Shown piece after piece: positions 35,431 to 44,331 of a DNA stretch of 64,000 nucleotides. A model generated the notes under the pieces. That model did not search any database and was not told the origin of the DNA. It was given only the letters and a program-made list of their open reading frames with translations. The stretch is from Campylobacteraceae bacterium (GTDB taxonomy: Bacteria; Campylobacterota; Campylobacteria; Campylobacterales; Sulfurovaceae): contig JALXFN010000045.1 of NCBI GenBank assembly GCA_027068975.1, positions 1 to 64,000 on the forward strand. Direction: 5' to 3'. Numbering within the stretch: the first letter of the stretch is position 1; every line of letters starts with the position of its first letter. A program made the position numbers and the translations under genes.

Positions 35431-36951
35431 ATGGAAAGTAAAACTACTCAAGGAAAAGAGATTGCTCTTCTTTTTGGAACGTTTATTATTGCTATTTGTG
35501 GGTTGGTTTATGAGCTTTTAGAAGGGACGCTCTCCTCTTATCTTTTGGGGGATTCGGTCTATCACTTCTCTTTGGTGATTGGGCTTTTTATGTCCTCTAT
35601 GGGAATTGGTTCATGGCTCTCTCGGTTTTTTGAAGAGAATCTTGAAAAATCATTTATTACGCTACAACTCATCATCGCTATGGTGGGTGGTTTTTCGGCG
35701 TTTATTCTCTTTTTTGCTTTTGCTTTTATAGAAAACTATGATGCCTTTTTGTACCTCATCACCATTTTACTTGGGAGTATGTTGGGGATTGAGATACCAC
35801 TGATTATCCGTATTTTAAAAGAGAGTTTTTCATTAAAAAGTAACATCTCAAACGTCTTTACTTTAGACTACATTGGTGCATTGTTTGCCTCTTTGCTTTT
35901 TCCTATGGTTTTAGTGCCACAACTCGGACTCATGCAGACCTCATTTCTTTTTGGATTGTTAAATCTGTTTGTTGCTTCTATGAGTTGGTATATCTTTAGA
36001 AGTATTATCTCTAAACGCTATTTGCTCTATATCGCTTTTGTGTTTGTAGCTTTGATATTGGGATTTTTTTACTCAACAAAACTAACAACCATTATAGAGA
36101 ACAAACTCTACCGAAATAACATTATTTACTCTGAGCAGACGCAATATCAAAAGATTGTTGTGACAGGAAATAGCCATCGAATTCAATTTTATATCAACGG
36201 AGCAATTCAGTTTGATAGCATTGATGAACACCGATACCATGAATCTTTAGTTCACCCTGCTATGTTGTCTACACCTAGACATGAGAACATTTTAATTATT
36301 GGTGGTGGTGATGGAATGGCTATTAGAGAGGTATTGACCTATACTGATGTGGAGCATGTAACGTTGGTGGACTTAGATAAGGCGATTACAACGCTTTTTA
36401 CTACACATCCTCTGCTAAGTAAGCTAAATCATTACGCATACCAAGACAAGAGAGTTAATGTAGTCAATCAAGATGCTTGGAAATATATTGAAAATGCCAA
36501 TACCCTTTATGATGTGATTATTGTTGATTTACCTGACCCAAACAACATCTCACTAAGTCGTCTCTATTCACAGAGTTTTTATAAGTTGCTAAAGTCACAG
36601 CTCTCTAAAATGGGAGTTATGGTGACACAGGCGAGTTCTCCTTTGTTTACGCATAAAGCCTACTGGTGTATTAAAAAGAGTATGGAGCATACGGGGCTTT
36701 ATGTAAAACCTTATCATACTTATATTCCAAGTTTTGGTGAGTGGGGGTTTGTTTTGGCTTCTCATTTTCCTGTTGATTTAAGTAAATTACAACCAACCGA
36801 TAAGATGAAGTACCTAAACCATGCCAGTCTAACTAGAATGCAACTTTTTGATGCAGATATGAGTGAAGTAGAGGTCAAAGCCAATAAATTGAGTCAACAT
36901 GCACTGATTAAATACTATGACGAGGGTTGGGTAAAGTGGTATGAAGAGTAA
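35431..36951 (+). CDS. Membrane-anchored spermidine-synthase-like aminopropyltransferase
   Basis: A 506-residue protein. The N-terminal 215 residues contain about seven transmembrane helices; the C-terminal 270 residues are a spermidine-synthase fold. Key motifs are the SAM-binding GGGDGMAIREVL, the acidic VDLDKAI and IVDLPDPNN, the equivalent of the D-x-P active-site segment. Soluble spermidine synthases use decarboxylated SAM; whether this branch does is not known. It forms a three-gene set with DUF350 (abutting) and an NspC-like decarboxylase (10-bp overlap). A membrane-associated polyamine-modifying function is the likely role. Confidence 0.78.
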   Translation: MESKTTQGKEIALLFGTFIIAICGLVYELLEGTLSSYLLGDSVYHFSLVIGLFMSSMGIGSWLSRFFEENLEKSFITLQLIIAMVGGFSAFILFFAFAFIENYDAFLYLITILLGSMLGIEIPLIIRILKESFSLKSNISNVFTLDYIGALFASLLFPMVLVPQLGLMQTSFLFGLLNLFVASMSWYIFRSIISKRYLLYIAFVFVALILGFFYSTKLTTIIENKLYRNNIIYSEQTQYQKIVVTGNSHRIQFYINGAIQFDSIDEHRYHESLVHPAMLSTPRHENILIIGGGDGMAIREVLTYTDVEHVTLVDLDKAITTLFTTHPLLSKLNHYAYQDKRVNVVNQDAWKYIENANTLYDVIIVDLPDPNNISLSRLYSQSFYKLLKSQLSKMGVMVTQASSPLFTHKAYWCIKKSMEHTGLYVKPYHTYIPSFGEWGFVLASHFPVDLSKLQPTDKMKYLNHASLTRMQLFDADMSEVEVKANKLSQHALIKYYDEGWVKWYEE

Positions 36952-38008
36952 AACTCCCTATTTTGAACTTCATCTTCAAGCGTTCAAGAGAAATCTTGAA
37001 CGTTTGGAGCATTTGCAACAAGAGCCTAATGTTAAAATTTTACATACCTTAAAAAGTTTTAATGAACCCAGTGCATTGACCTTGATAGGCGAGAGACTTT
37101 CAGGTATGAGCATTAGTAGTTTAAAAGAGTTAGCCTTAGCTAACGAGGCAAAGGCTAGGCATATTCACCTCTATGCTCCTGCTTTTAAAGGTGAGGAACT
37201 CACTTTAATGCAAGAGCAGGTAGATACTGTTTCATTGAACTCTCTTTCTCAATGGAGAAGATTTTCTTCCGTAACTAAAAGCTCTTTGGGGCTTAGAGTT
37301 AATCCAAAGCTCAATCTGCCCATTCCTGACTATTGTAATCCTAATGTTTCCTATTCTCGTTTGGGGGTTGATTATGTGGAGTTTTTAGAGCAGTACAGAG
37401 AAAACCCTAAAGAGTTTTCATCTTTAGAGGGCTTACATTTTCATGCTCTTTTTCAAAGCTCTTTTCAAGGATTATGGTTACTTTTAGAACATATAGAGAA
37501 CAACTATCAAGAGCTTTTACCTCAGCTAAAATGGCTCAACTTAGGAGGAGGGCATAACTTTACAGATGACTCTTATGAAGTGGAGGAGTTTGTTAAAAGA
37601 GTTCAAGCCTTTCATAGTCGTTATGAGCATATAGAGCTTATCTTTGAACCAGGGGAGTCGGTGGTTAGCTCTTGTGGTGATTTTGTAACAACAGTTTTAG
37701 ACATTGTAGAGGTTGCAGGTGAAAAGATGGTTATTTTAGACACCTCAACAGAGACCCATCTGCTCGATGTAGCCATTGTTAACCTAAGAGTTAACGTTGA
37801 GGGAACACAGCCTGAGTCTACCCCTTATTTTTACACTTTAACAGGAAACTCTTGTCTGCAAGGAGATTATATTGGAGAGTATTTTTTTCTTGAACCTTTA
37901 AAAATTGGTTCTAAGGTTAGGTTTAAAAATATGATGGGTTATAGCATGGTTAAGATGACAGAGTTTAATGGAATGGAGAAAGCAAAGTTTTTAATAGTCG
38001 ATTCGTAG
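36941..38008 (+). CDS. nspC: Carboxynorspermidine decarboxylase-like protein (NspC family)
   Basis: A 355-residue alanine-racemase-fold PLP decarboxylase. PLP lysine K38 (in HTLKSF), GLRVNP, the SRLGV strand, LGGGHN (201-206), EPGES (236-240) and the second-subunit catalytic Cys in TGNSCLQGD (C305) are in the order of NspC. NspC makes norspermidine or spermidine from the carboxy forms, and Campylobacter uses this route for spermidine. This copy is shorter at both ends than Vibrio NspC (about 380) and lacks a carboxyspermidine dehydrogenase neighbour. It may be the housekeeping enzyme or a specialised one for the membrane transferase before it. It overlaps that gene by 11 bp. Confidence 0.78.
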   Translation: MKSKTPYFELHLQAFKRNLERLEHLQQEPNVKILHTLKSFNEPSALTLIGERLSGMSISSLKELALANEAKARHIHLYAPAFKGEELTLMQEQVDTVSLNSLSQWRRFSSVTKSSLGLRVNPKLNLPIPDYCNPNVSYSRLGVDYVEFLEQYRENPKEFSSLEGLHFHALFQSSFQGLWLLLEHIENNYQELLPQLKWLNLGGGHNFTDDSYEVEEFVKRVQAFHSRYEHIELIFEPGESVVSSCGDFVTTVLDIVEVAGEKMVILDTSTETHLLDVAIVNLRVNVEGTQPESTPYFYTLTGNSCLQGDYIGEYFFLEPLKIGSKVRFKNMMGYSMVKMTEFNGMEKAKFLIVDS

Positions 38009-38175
38009 TGTTAGAAGCAGTAGTAGCTCTCATTCGTATGATAATGGTGGTGGGTATAGTTCTGGGAAGTAATTGAGAAAGATAATGCCTTTAAAATTTT
38101 AGATAAATTATATTTTCCTTATAAAAATAATATAATAGTATGATATTATATAAAAGTCAACAGGAGGAAAGTAAA

Positions 38176-38676
38176 ATGAAAAAAACTAAAAACAAAGAAC
38201 TCTTTACAGTAAAAGACATAGCCGTAGCTTGTCCAGAAAAAATGGTTTGGGATGAGATGGATGTTGTAGGAGAGGGAAAACGACTTTGTGAGGGTTGTGA
38301 CAAGGTCTTAGTAGATGTAACAGGCTATACCAAAGAAGAGGTAGAAGAACTACAGAAAAAAGACCCTACTATTTGTGTGGCTGTGGGCCATGCATTAATC
38401 GCCAGTACACTTAGTTTCTCTTTGTTGTCTGCAGGTGGAGATATAGGTGAAATCAATGCAACGGTTCCGTATGAAGTATATGAAGAAAATGCATTGTCTG
38501 AAGATACTGTTATAGTTGAAGCTGTTGGTTCACCTGTACCTCCTCCTGAAGAAGTACCACATGTAGTACTTGGTCTACCTGCACGACCTACATGTAGTAC
38601 GGGAACCGTAATTTTAAACAATATAAAAAGATTTTTTGGTTTGAAAGCAGATACTAGCTGTTGGGAAGAGGATTAA
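38176..38676 (+). CDS. Small protein with a Cys-rich domain like Bacteroidota 'C..WD.M...C..C.K.V.D' modules
   Basis: A 166-residue protein, starting at the ATG with AGGAGG eight bases upstream. Residues 16-71 read C19 (ACPEKMVWDEMD), C38-x2-C41 (RLCEGCDKVLVD), VTGYTKEEVEEL, then C67. This C...C-x2-C-K-x-V-x-D...C pattern is that of a small domain found at the N-terminus of many Bacteroidota proteins and elsewhere. A hydrophobic stretch (HALIASTLSFSLLSAG, about 72-87) probably spans the membrane. A Pro-rich loop and a short C-terminal region with two Cys follow. Function unknown. It heads a tight plus-strand run that continues with a VanW gene 7 bp later. Confidence 0.65.
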   Translation: MKKTKNKELFTVKDIAVACPEKMVWDEMDVVGEGKRLCEGCDKVLVDVTGYTKEEVEELQKKDPTICVAVGHALIASTLSFSLLSAGGDIGEINATVPYEVYEENALSEDTVIVEAVGSPVPPPEEVPHVVLGLPARPTCSTGTVILNNIKRFFGLKADTSCWEED

Positions 38677-38683
38677 GGGGTAG

Positions 38684-39547
38684 TTGAATGAAAAAATTAA
38701 CACTATTGTCAACAAGATGCTAAAGCGACCAAAATTTATAAAAAAATCCTTAGCAACCTATCACCCTTGGCTTTACCATTTTATGATTTTTATTAAACGT
38801 ATAGAACGCCATATTGAGTGGAAGCTTGATGGTAGAATTTACTCAAAATTTTATGAGAAAGAGCCGTACCCCTTTCGTGTTAAAAAGCATCAGAGTGTGC
38901 TTATCCGTAAGTACTCAAACAGTTCTGATATGCAACTTCAATACAACAAAGTTGAGAACCTTAAGTTGGTAATAGAAGCTTTAGATGGTATTGTTATAAA
39001 TCCTAATGAGACTTTTTCTTTTTATCAACTGGTTGGTAAACCTACTCAAAAGAGAGGGTTTAAAAGAGGAATGGAACTCTCAGGTGGAGAGGCTAGAGCA
39101 GGGGTTGGTGGTGGCATTTGTCAGTCATCTAACCTTATCTATTGGTTGGCGTTGCACTCTCCTTTAACGGTTGTAGAGCGACACCATCACTCTTTTGACC
39201 CTTTTCCTGACACTGGTCGAGTTTTGCCTTTTGCTTCTGGTGCTACGGTGATGTATAACTACCGAGATTTACGTTTGCATAATCCAACAAAGCAGAGTTT
39301 TCAACTGAAACTTTGGCTTGATGAGAAGTGTTTAAATGGAGACTTAAGAAGTAACAAAGAGATGAAGATAAAATACCATGTTTATGAAAAAAATCACCAT
39401 TTTGAAAAGAGAAATGGAAACTACTTTAGAACCAATGAACTTTGGCGAGAGGTTAAGAGAAAAGGAAGAGGTGAGTATAATGAAGAGCATGAGTTTTTAG
39501 TGTTAAACTATGCAGAGGTTAAGTATGTGCCTGAGGAGTTTAAGTAA
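38684..39547 (+). CDS. VanW-family protein
   Basis: A 287-residue protein starting with TTG (AAGGGG just upstream; no in-frame ATG near). The VanW domain (about 90-220) is evident: NETFSFYQLVGKPTQKRGF, then GVGGGICQSSNLIYWLALHSPL, then a basic HHHSFDPFP motif. VanW proteins are found in glycopeptide-resistance clusters and more widely in cell-wall contexts, often with a conserved Cys in GGGICQ, but their biochemical role is not established. No obvious signal peptide; the first 40 residues are basic and hydrophobic. It ends with TAATG onto the next gene. Confidence 0.82.
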   Translation: MNEKINTIVNKMLKRPKFIKKSLATYHPWLYHFMIFIKRIERHIEWKLDGRIYSKFYEKEPYPFRVKKHQSVLIRKYSNSSDMQLQYNKVENLKLVIEALDGIVINPNETFSFYQLVGKPTQKRGFKRGMELSGGEARAGVGGGICQSSNLIYWLALHSPLTVVERHHHSFDPFPDTGRVLPFASGATVMYNYRDLRLHNPTKQSFQLKLWLDEKCLNGDLRSNKEMKIKYHVYEKNHHFEKRNGNYFRTNELWREVKRKGRGEYNEEHEFLVLNYAEVKYVPEEFK

Positions 39548-40464
39548 TGAAAAAAATAATTTTAACAATGGGACTATTAAGTTTGGCACTACTGCAAGCT
39601 TCAGAAGATTTATTGCAAATATGTCTCAATGGAGAAGATGAAGAGGTATCGGCTATAGCAGTAGGAGATACAGAGGTTTATAAAGGTGCATTTGATAATG
39701 ACAATATAGAAGACAGCATTATATTAAATGACCATAGTATGGTGCTTAACTCCAGTGTTAATGGTAGAGTTCAAGTAGATATAGATGATGCCAATGCAGA
39801 TGTAAGGCATGTTTCTTCAAACTATATCTGCTTAGGGAATTTGGGTACGGACTATGGAGATGTAAGCGTTTTTAAGTTTAGTAAAGTTCATAACAACTGG
39901 TTTAACTATGGGTACATAAGTAAAGATGTAGACCAATTCTCACATAAGTACGACCAAGGTATTTCAAAAGAAAATTGGAGTTTGGACAAAAAAATCTATA
40001 ATATAGATGATAAAGTGGAGTTACTCTCTCTCTTTGCTGATATTAAAAAACTTTATAAAAAGCAAGAATTTAAAAAACTTCAAGGCTTGATGAATGGTAT
40101 AGACTTAACGCAGATAAAGGTCAACAAAAGTAACATTTCTAAATACAACGACATTGCTTACTATTTACAAAAAGCAAGTATAAACAAAGAGGCTATAGTT
40201 CTTTTAAAGAAGGTTATCTCTTCTGATTATCATCGTGCTGTAGCTCATTACAATTTGGCTGATGCCTACAGGGCATTAGGAGAAAAAGAAAAAGCGTTAA
40301 AAGAGTACCACACATATGTAGAGCAGATGCGAAAGCAAGGAAAAGAGAAAAGAATACCCAATAAAGTGCTACGTCTAACAGATGAAAAAAGAATTTCAAA
40401 GTTTATTCCTAAGGGGAGTATAATTAATAATACCAAGAGAAAGAAAACAAATGGAAAAATTTAA
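39547..40464 (+). CDS. Secreted TPR-containing protein
   Basis: A 305-residue protein with a signal peptide (1-18, ending LLQAS) and two Cys in the mature part (C26, C103) that could form a disulfide. The N-terminal half has repeating NIEDS and HNNWFNYGYI elements of a beta-type domain. About 205-285 is TPR-like: YLQKASINKEAIVLLKKV and AHYNLADAYRALGEKEKALKEY, two helix pairs. It is translationally linked to vanW (TAATG) and overlaps the next gene by 14 bp. It probably works in the periplasm; function unknown. Confidence 0.65.
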   Translation: MKKIILTMGLLSLALLQASEDLLQICLNGEDEEVSAIAVGDTEVYKGAFDNDNIEDSIILNDHSMVLNSSVNGRVQVDIDDANADVRHVSSNYICLGNLGTDYGDVSVFKFSKVHNNWFNYGYISKDVDQFSHKYDQGISKENWSLDKKIYNIDDKVELLSLFADIKKLYKKQEFKKLQGLMNGIDLTQIKVNKSNISKYNDIAYYLQKASINKEAIVLLKKVISSDYHRAVAHYNLADAYRALGEKEKALKEYHTYVEQMRKQGKEKRIPNKVLRLTDEKRISKFIPKGSIINNTKRKKTNGKI

Positions 40465-41773
40465 AGAACAGCTACTCTTAGAGAGTAAAAAGTGGCTAGA
40501 GAAAGGAATCATTAGTTCCACACAGGCTTACAATATCTGTAACTTGTATGGCATTGATTCTCATGAGTATGAGGAACCAAGTAAAAAATCATACAACATA
40601 CTGATGATTTTGGGTTATCTTTTTTTGGGTATATCCATACTCATTTTAATTGGTGAAAACTGGGAGAGCGTTCCACGTTGGATTCGTATGTCTTCTCTCA
40701 TGGCATTGGTACTAACCATACACAGTTTTGGAATAAAAGAGTTTTCTAAAAATAAAAGTAAAGGTACCATGCTCTTTTTCTTTGGTTCTTTTCTTTATGG
40801 AGTCTCTATCGTACTCATCGCTCAGATGTATCATTTGGGTGAACACATGCCCGATGGTGTGTTATGGTGGGCAATAGGAGTCTTACCATTTGTCTTTTTA
40901 ACACGAAGCAACTGGATGATGCTTTTCTTTTTACTACTGGGCTTTACTTGGTACACATTAGAGCTGGACATGGGCTACAACAAATACACTTTTGTCATCG
41001 TATTAGCCGTAGCCTATTATGCACTTTTTAGGTACAAGGTCTCTCCTTTTCCTTTTATCGTCTCTGTCATTATTACATTTATTTGGTCAAACCAGATGCT
41101 TTCAGAGTTTATTGTAGGGGGTAGAGATATCTCTTTAATAAATATTGGAATGCTCATCGCACTCTTTGGACTTAGTACACTGTTAAGTGATTATAAAAGT
41201 AAGAAGTTTAAAAGTTATGCAACAGTATTGCAGTCTACTTTGCTTCTAGTTACTATTATTTTGTTATTCATTTTAACATTTAAAGATATGTGGAGTTTTA
41301 TACTTGATGAGCATTATTATTTTCTTTTTTTTACTATATCTCATGCTCCTGTTACATTGCTTCCTGTAGTCCTTTCATTGTCTTTGGCATTTATAGGTGT
41401 ACTCTTAACAATACTCTCTAAAAAATCGTTTCATATCATATTGTTTTTTGCTTTGCTCTTTACTATGGTGACACTCATGCTCTTCTTTGCACCAAATGCT
41501 TTAAGTCCTTTGTCCATGCAGATTGTTTTTAATGTTATTTTTGCTCTCTTTGCTATCTATTTTATTATGGAAGGTATGCAAAAAGAGAGTGCCCTCTATT
41601 TCTTTTTAGGAATTGGGGCTATTTTGCTTATTACCTACATTCGTTACGTCAACCTTATAGGGGGATATATAGGTTCATCTCTTCTATTTTTAACTTTTGC
41701 CCTCATTATGTTGGGGTCAGCTAAATATTGGAACCAATACAAAAAAGAGAAGGAGCTTACCCATGAAAACTAA
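40451..41773 (+). CDS. DUF2157 polytopic membrane protein
   Basis: A 440-residue membrane protein with an N-terminal soluble helix pair (KKWLEKGIISSTQAYNICNLY) typical of DUF2157, then about twelve hydrophobic segments. DUF2157 genes are commonly followed by a GDYXXLXY-domain gene, as here. The two functions are unknown; both are inner-membrane proteins. It overlaps the previous and next genes. Confidence 0.78.
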   Translation: MEKFKEQLLLESKKWLEKGIISSTQAYNICNLYGIDSHEYEEPSKKSYNILMILGYLFLGISILILIGENWESVPRWIRMSSLMALVLTIHSFGIKEFSKNKSKGTMLFFFGSFLYGVSIVLIAQMYHLGEHMPDGVLWWAIGVLPFVFLTRSNWMMLFFLLLGFTWYTLELDMGYNKYTFVIVLAVAYYALFRYKVSPFPFIVSVIITFIWSNQMLSEFIVGGRDISLINIGMLIALFGLSTLLSDYKSKKFKSYATVLQSTLLLVTIILLFILTFKDMWSFILDEHYYFLFFTISHAPVTLLPVVLSLSLAFIGVLLTILSKKSFHIILFFALLFTMVTLMLFFAPNALSPLSMQIVFNVIFALFAIYFIMEGMQKESALYFFLGIGAILLITYIRYVNLIGGYIGSSLLFLTFALIMLGSAKYWNQYKKEKELTHEN

Positions 41774-42275
41774 CCGTAAAAGACTCTTTATAGTCGCTGC
41801 ACTCTTTCAACTTTTTATCTTAGGAGGAATGCTAATAAGTAGCAACATCCCCCTTTGGTTTGGAAAAGAGATAAAAGTAAACGTCGAACCTGTTGACCCA
41901 CGCTCTCTACTACGAGGTAACTATGTTCGGTTACGTTACGATTTTGAAAGCATTGCTATGAAGACTAATAAAAAACGAGATACAAAAGTATATGTAGAAC
42001 TTAAAGAGAACAACAATAGCATGTATGAGTTTGAGAAAGTGTCGTTTGAAAAACCTACTAAAGGTATTTTTTTACAAGGACGTGTTAAGGGACAATACTT
42101 CAAAACATTAGAAATAAAAGTTGCCAATATAAACGCCTATTTCACTCAAAAAGAGAATGCCCTAAAACTAGAAAAAGAGTTAAGAAGAGGAAGTGTAATA
42201 GCTGTCTTAATGGTAGATAGTAGAGGAAAAGCTATTATTAAAAATGTTTATGGGAAGAGAGAAGAGAAAGAGTGA
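41763..42275 (+). CDS. GDYXXLXY-domain membrane protein
   Basis: A 170-residue protein with one N-terminal membrane helix (about 8-28), then a periplasmic domain opening with DPRSLLRGNYVRLRYDF, the GDYXXLXY motif with Asp replaced by Asn. The remaining part is beta-rich, ending in Glu/Lys. The ATG at 41763 overlaps the DUF2157 gene by 11 bp; the longer in-frame start at 41697 lies inside it. This pair is conserved widely, which supports the call, but no biochemical role is known. Confidence 0.75.
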   Translation: MKTNRKRLFIVAALFQLFILGGMLISSNIPLWFGKEIKVNVEPVDPRSLLRGNYVRLRYDFESIAMKTNKKRDTKVYVELKENNNSMYEFEKVSFEKPTKGIFLQGRVKGQYFKTLEIKVANINAYFTQKENALKLEKELRRGSVIAVLMVDSRGKAIIKNVYGKREEKE

Positions 42276-42326
42276 GAAAGATAAAGCAGAATATTGGAAC
42301 AATGAAAAAATAATGGAGTTGCTGAA

Positions 42327-43676
42327 ATGAAAAAACTATTTAAGTGGGTAGTGTTGTTACAGACTATACTGATGGCAAATGATGGTGCTTACACCATGTC
42401 GGGGAATCAACTCATTCCTATATTTGAGTCTAATATCTCTATTCCTAAAGAGGTTTTGACCATAAAACGTTTAAAAGATGGTTTGTTAGATGTAACTGTT
42501 GAGTATACGTTTTATAATCCAGACAAAAGAAAAAAGGTAATGGTTGGATTTGAGGCAGATGAACCATCTGGCGATGTAGATGGAACACCTAAAAATGGTG
42601 GACATCCTTACATGAGTGAGTTTAGTGTTATGATGAACAATAAAAAAGTCCTCTATAAAATAGCCATTGATGCTGATGATAAGGGCTATATTAAAAATAA
42701 TAAAATTGTTTCCGATGATGTCACGGCTAAGCTTAAAGACCCATGGTTTAACGGAAATGAATCAGGTATAGGCTATGTTTATTATTTCAATGCTACCTTT
42801 GAACATGGGACAAATTATATTACTCATCATTACCGTTATGAACCCTCAGGTTCTGTAATGACTCAGTATGAGATAGACTATGTGTTAACAGCAGCATCAC
42901 GTTGGGCAGGTGGTGTCATAAAAGATTTTACACTTATCATAGATGTTGGAGATATAACCGATTTTGTCATTTCAAAAGAGTTTTTTACCAAAGGGAAGGA
43001 GTGGGAAGTAAATGGCTGGACAAAAGATACTGTATTTAATAAATTTGATGACCCTAAAGAGCAAACTCCTGCTTTAGCCTTTTACATTCAAAAATCTCCT
43101 GTAGTCTTTAAAAAGAAAAACTTTAAAATAGAGGGAGACTTACACTTGGTCTCTTGGCGAATACAAGAGCCTTACCATCGCTATTTAGAAGAGTTTAATT
43201 ATATGGAAAATTTGTTGCCTTTTAGTTCTGACTATATAGAAAATATGCTTCCAAGAGACAGACTCTCTTATAAGATTTTAAAAAATCTTCCTTTTGCACG
43301 AAGAGGTTATGTTTTTAAAAGTAGCCGAATGAAAAAGTATTTCAAAAGTTTAGAGTGGTACAGAGAAAACCCAAACTACGTTCCTAAATGGAGTGACCTA
43401 ACAAAAGAAGAGAATGAATGGATAACCAAACTACGTAAACAGAGCCTAGAACTTCTTAAAAACTTACCCTTTGCTAAGCGTGGTTATGTTTTTAAAAAAG
43501 CCTATTTGCAAAATTATTTTAAACAACAGTACTGGTATGCTCCTAATAAGAGTTATAAGGTTGTTTTGTCCGAACTCTCAGTCCATGAAAAAAAGTGGTT
43601 ACAAGAGATTAAAAAGCTTAAGGTTACGGACAATTTTGATTTGTATGAGTGGATAGATAAATATCCTAAATTTTAA
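42327..43676 (+). CDS. Secreted protein with two YARHG domains
   Basis: A 449-residue exported protein with a signal peptide (1-17, ending ILMAN). Residues 20-275 form a beta-rich domain (STAGVSEKVL-type strands with VTVEYTFYNP and MVGFEADEP) resembling secreted DUF4424-like proteins. Two tandem YARHG domains follow: about 313-371 with LPFARRGYVFK, and 374-432 with LPFAKRGYVFK, each ending in W-x-x-x-L-R/K. YARHG is a small extracellular domain found in many bacteria; its binding target is not known. The two copies resemble each other and arose by duplication. It sits in the envelope operon between GDYXXLXY and LprI-like genes. Confidence 0.75.
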   Translation: MKKLFKWVVLLQTILMANDGAYTMSGNQLIPIFESNISIPKEVLTIKRLKDGLLDVTVEYTFYNPDKRKKVMVGFEADEPSGDVDGTPKNGGHPYMSEFSVMMNNKKVLYKIAIDADDKGYIKNNKIVSDDVTAKLKDPWFNGNESGIGYVYYFNATFEHGTNYITHHYRYEPSGSVMTQYEIDYVLTAASRWAGGVIKDFTLIIDVGDITDFVISKEFFTKGKEWEVNGWTKDTVFNKFDDPKEQTPALAFYIQKSPVVFKKKNFKIEGDLHLVSWRIQEPYHRYLEEFNYMENLLPFSSDYIENMLPRDRLSYKILKNLPFARRGYVFKSSRMKKYFKSLEWYRENPNYVPKWSDLTKEENEWITKLRKQSLELLKNLPFAKRGYVFKKAYLQNYFKQQYWYAPNKSYKVVLSELSVHEKKWLQEIKKLKVTDNFDLYEWIDKYPKF

Positions 43677-43692
43677 AACATAGGAAAAGTAA

Positions 43693-44331
43693 ATGAACAA
43701 GATAATCATACTACTGTTACTTTCTAAAGTATTGGTAGCCCAAGAACATAAAAATATAGTCGTAGAAAACAACTACAGTGCTGACAAAATTACTTACAAA
43801 GTTAGTTCAAATAACCATGGCATGGTTCTGAGCCAAAAAAATGAGAAGATATATTTAGGAAAAAGTTGTGATGTTTTTTCTAAAGAAGAGGGGAAAGGTC
43901 ATTGGGGTTATTATAAAAATGGCACAGTATGGCTAAAGTTTGAGAATGAATTAAGTTTTAGCATAAAAGATAAACTGCCTCAAAAGTATAGCTGTCCAAC
44001 GAAAGATATAAAAATTTCATACGATGAGGTGTATGCTGAGTGTGTTGGAGAAGGAGCAATAAATAATAGCCTTATCCATATTTGTGCAGGAACTATTAAT
44101 CATTTAATGGAAAAGAAAATTCAAAATATGTATGAGTCTCTACTCAAAACATACAAAGAAGAGAGTCCAGAAAGTTTTGATAAGCTAAAAGAGTCTCAAA
44201 AAATGTGGCAGTCATACAAAGAGGCACAATGTAATTTAGAGGGCTGGGCAATAGGTACACCTATGTATGACTTATGCCCCGTTAGAATAAATGAAGAACG
44301 TATAAAAAATTTAAAAGGTTTAAGGGAATGA
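43693..44331 (+). CDS. Secreted protein with LprI-like (DUF1311) domain
   Basis: A 212-residue exported protein with a signal peptide (1-16, ending VLVAQ). The C-terminal half (about 108-212) carries a DUF1311/LprI-like pattern: AECVGEGAINN and ICAGTINHLMEKKIQNMYESLL, then KLKESQKMWQSYKEAQCNLE and CPVRINEERIKNLK. In Mycobacterium, LprI inhibits lysozyme; in many bacteria DUF1311 proteins are simply small periplasmic proteins with conserved disulfides. Whether this one inhibits a host or bacterial lysozyme is inference. It overlaps the next gene by 4 bp. Confidence 0.75.
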   Translation: MNKIIILLLLSKVLVAQEHKNIVVENNYSADKITYKVSSNNHGMVLSQKNEKIYLGKSCDVFSKEEGKGHWGYYKNGTVWLKFENELSFSIKDKLPQKYSCPTKDIKISYDEVYAECVGEGAINNSLIHICAGTINHLMEKKIQNMYESLLKTYKEESPESFDKLKESQKMWQSYKEAQCNLEGWAIGTPMYDLCPVRINEERIKNLKGLRE

